Assembly: GCA_017407365.1 (NCBI GenBank)
Contig: JAFQWR010000232.1
Span: forward strand, 1 to 6,970
Reading direction: 5' to 3'
Source: Clostridia bacterium
GTDB taxonomy: Bacteria > Bacillota > Clostridia > Christensenellales > HGM11417
Length of the DNA: 6,970 nucleotides
This document shows positions 6,643 through 6,970 of the stretch, piece after piece. A model generated the notes under the pieces. The model was not told the origin of the DNA. It did no database searches and worked only from the letters and a program-made list of their open reading frames with translations. Within the stretch, counting starts at the first letter, position 1. The number at the start of each line of letters is the position of its first letter. The position numbers and the translations under genes were made by a program.

Positions 6643-6970
6643 AGCACACGCTTGAACCCTTTTTCTAAATCGCGCTTGTGGAAGCGAAGCAAAATCGGTC
6701 TGCCGTGCGGACAGAGAAGCTCCATACCCTCGTTGATTCTTTCAATCAACAGCTCTGCCTCCTTGGTGCTGAGTGTCTGCCCGCCCTTGACTGCCGCCTT
6801 ACAGGCACGCATGGCAAGCTCCTCCTTCAAAACGATTCCGCGACGGATGCTTTTTCCGTCGAAAACATCGCTCAGCACACGGTCTAAAAAGGATTTTAAG
6901 TCAATCCCCTCTAAGAGGAAGGGAACTGCGGAGATCTTCCACGAGGAAGCAAGGGGCTCTATCACAAAGC
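6639..6970 (-). CDS. mutL: DNA mismatch repair protein MutL, C-terminal part (cut by window edge)
   Basis: Only the last 109 or so residues are present; the gene runs off the right edge. MutL links mismatch recognition by MutS to strand removal. The visible part is the C-terminal dimerisation and endonuclease domain. It shows ACKAAVKGGQTLS (the ACR-type metal motif, here with Lys in place of Arg), CPHGRP (the zinc/metal-binding motif of MutL proteins with their own nicking activity), and the closing FHKRDLEKGFKR. The DQHA motif, which would confirm the nuclease, is outside the window. A GTG at 6963-6965 is an internal valine in FVIEPLASSW and not the start. The stop overlaps the miaA start by four bases. 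Confidence 0.93.
   Translation of the reverse strand, partial: FVIEPLASSWKISAVPFLLEGIDLKSFLDRVLSDVFDGKSIRRGIVLKEELAMRACKAAVKGGQTLSTKEAELLIERINEGMELLCPHGRPILLRFHKRDLEKGFKRVL

Noticed and set aside
6963..6965. GTG that could be taken as the start of a 108-residue protein
   Set aside because: The frame stays open to the window edge and the sequence is the C-terminal domain of MutL, so this codon is an internal valine.
1..6970. Mobile elements, CRISPR arrays, tRNA or rRNA genes, riboswitches
   Set aside because: No transposase, terminal repeats, regularly spaced repeats or cloverleaf were seen, and nearly all of the window is accounted for by housekeeping-type genes.

Overview
The window looks like an ordinary chromosomal segment of a low-to-mid G+C Gram-positive bacterium, most likely a member of the Clostridia. 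Base composition is roughly half G+C by eye. The grounds are a MutL that ends in the endonuclease-type CPHGRP motif, a ThiI without a rhodanese domain sitting next to its own cysteine desulfurase (the arrangement known from Bacillus), a BmrD-like ABC half-exporter, strong AGGAG-type ribosome binding sites where genes are not overlapping, GTG/TTG starts, and hairpin-plus-T-run terminators. The genus cannot be fixed from the sequence alone. No mobile element, CRISPR array, rRNA, tRNA or phage gene was seen.

Layout: positions 2-1828 on the + strand hold one ABC exporter half-transporter, whose partner gene and promoter would lie to the left of the window. A 262-base gap (1829-2090) separates it from a convergent gene block. 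The gap holds two intrinsic terminators, one for each strand, and a weak imperfect hairpin. Everything from 2091 to the right edge is on the - strand and reads right to left: mutL (3' end only), miaA, a two-TM membrane protein of unknown function, a class V cysteine desulfurase, thiI, and a YgjP-like zinc metallopeptidase. The spacings are 4-base ATGA overlap, 22-base gap, 4-base ATGA overlap, 18-base gap, 11-base overlap. This is the signature of a single, translationally coupled operon that ends at the terminator at 2056-2090. Its promoter is not in the window.

Function: the block combines the 3' end of the mismatch repair gene mutL with tRNA modification. MiaA prenylates A37. The cysteine desulfurase most likely passes persulfide sulfur to ThiI, which makes 4-thiouridine at U8. 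The usual companion of mutL-miaA in many bacteria, hfq, is not found downstream of miaA. In its place is the unknown membrane protein. The metallopeptidase at the operon's end has an unusual, very basic C-terminal tail.

No clearly new biological system is visible. The most open questions are the role of the unknown membrane protein between miaA and the desulfurase, and the basic tail and start of the metallopeptidase.
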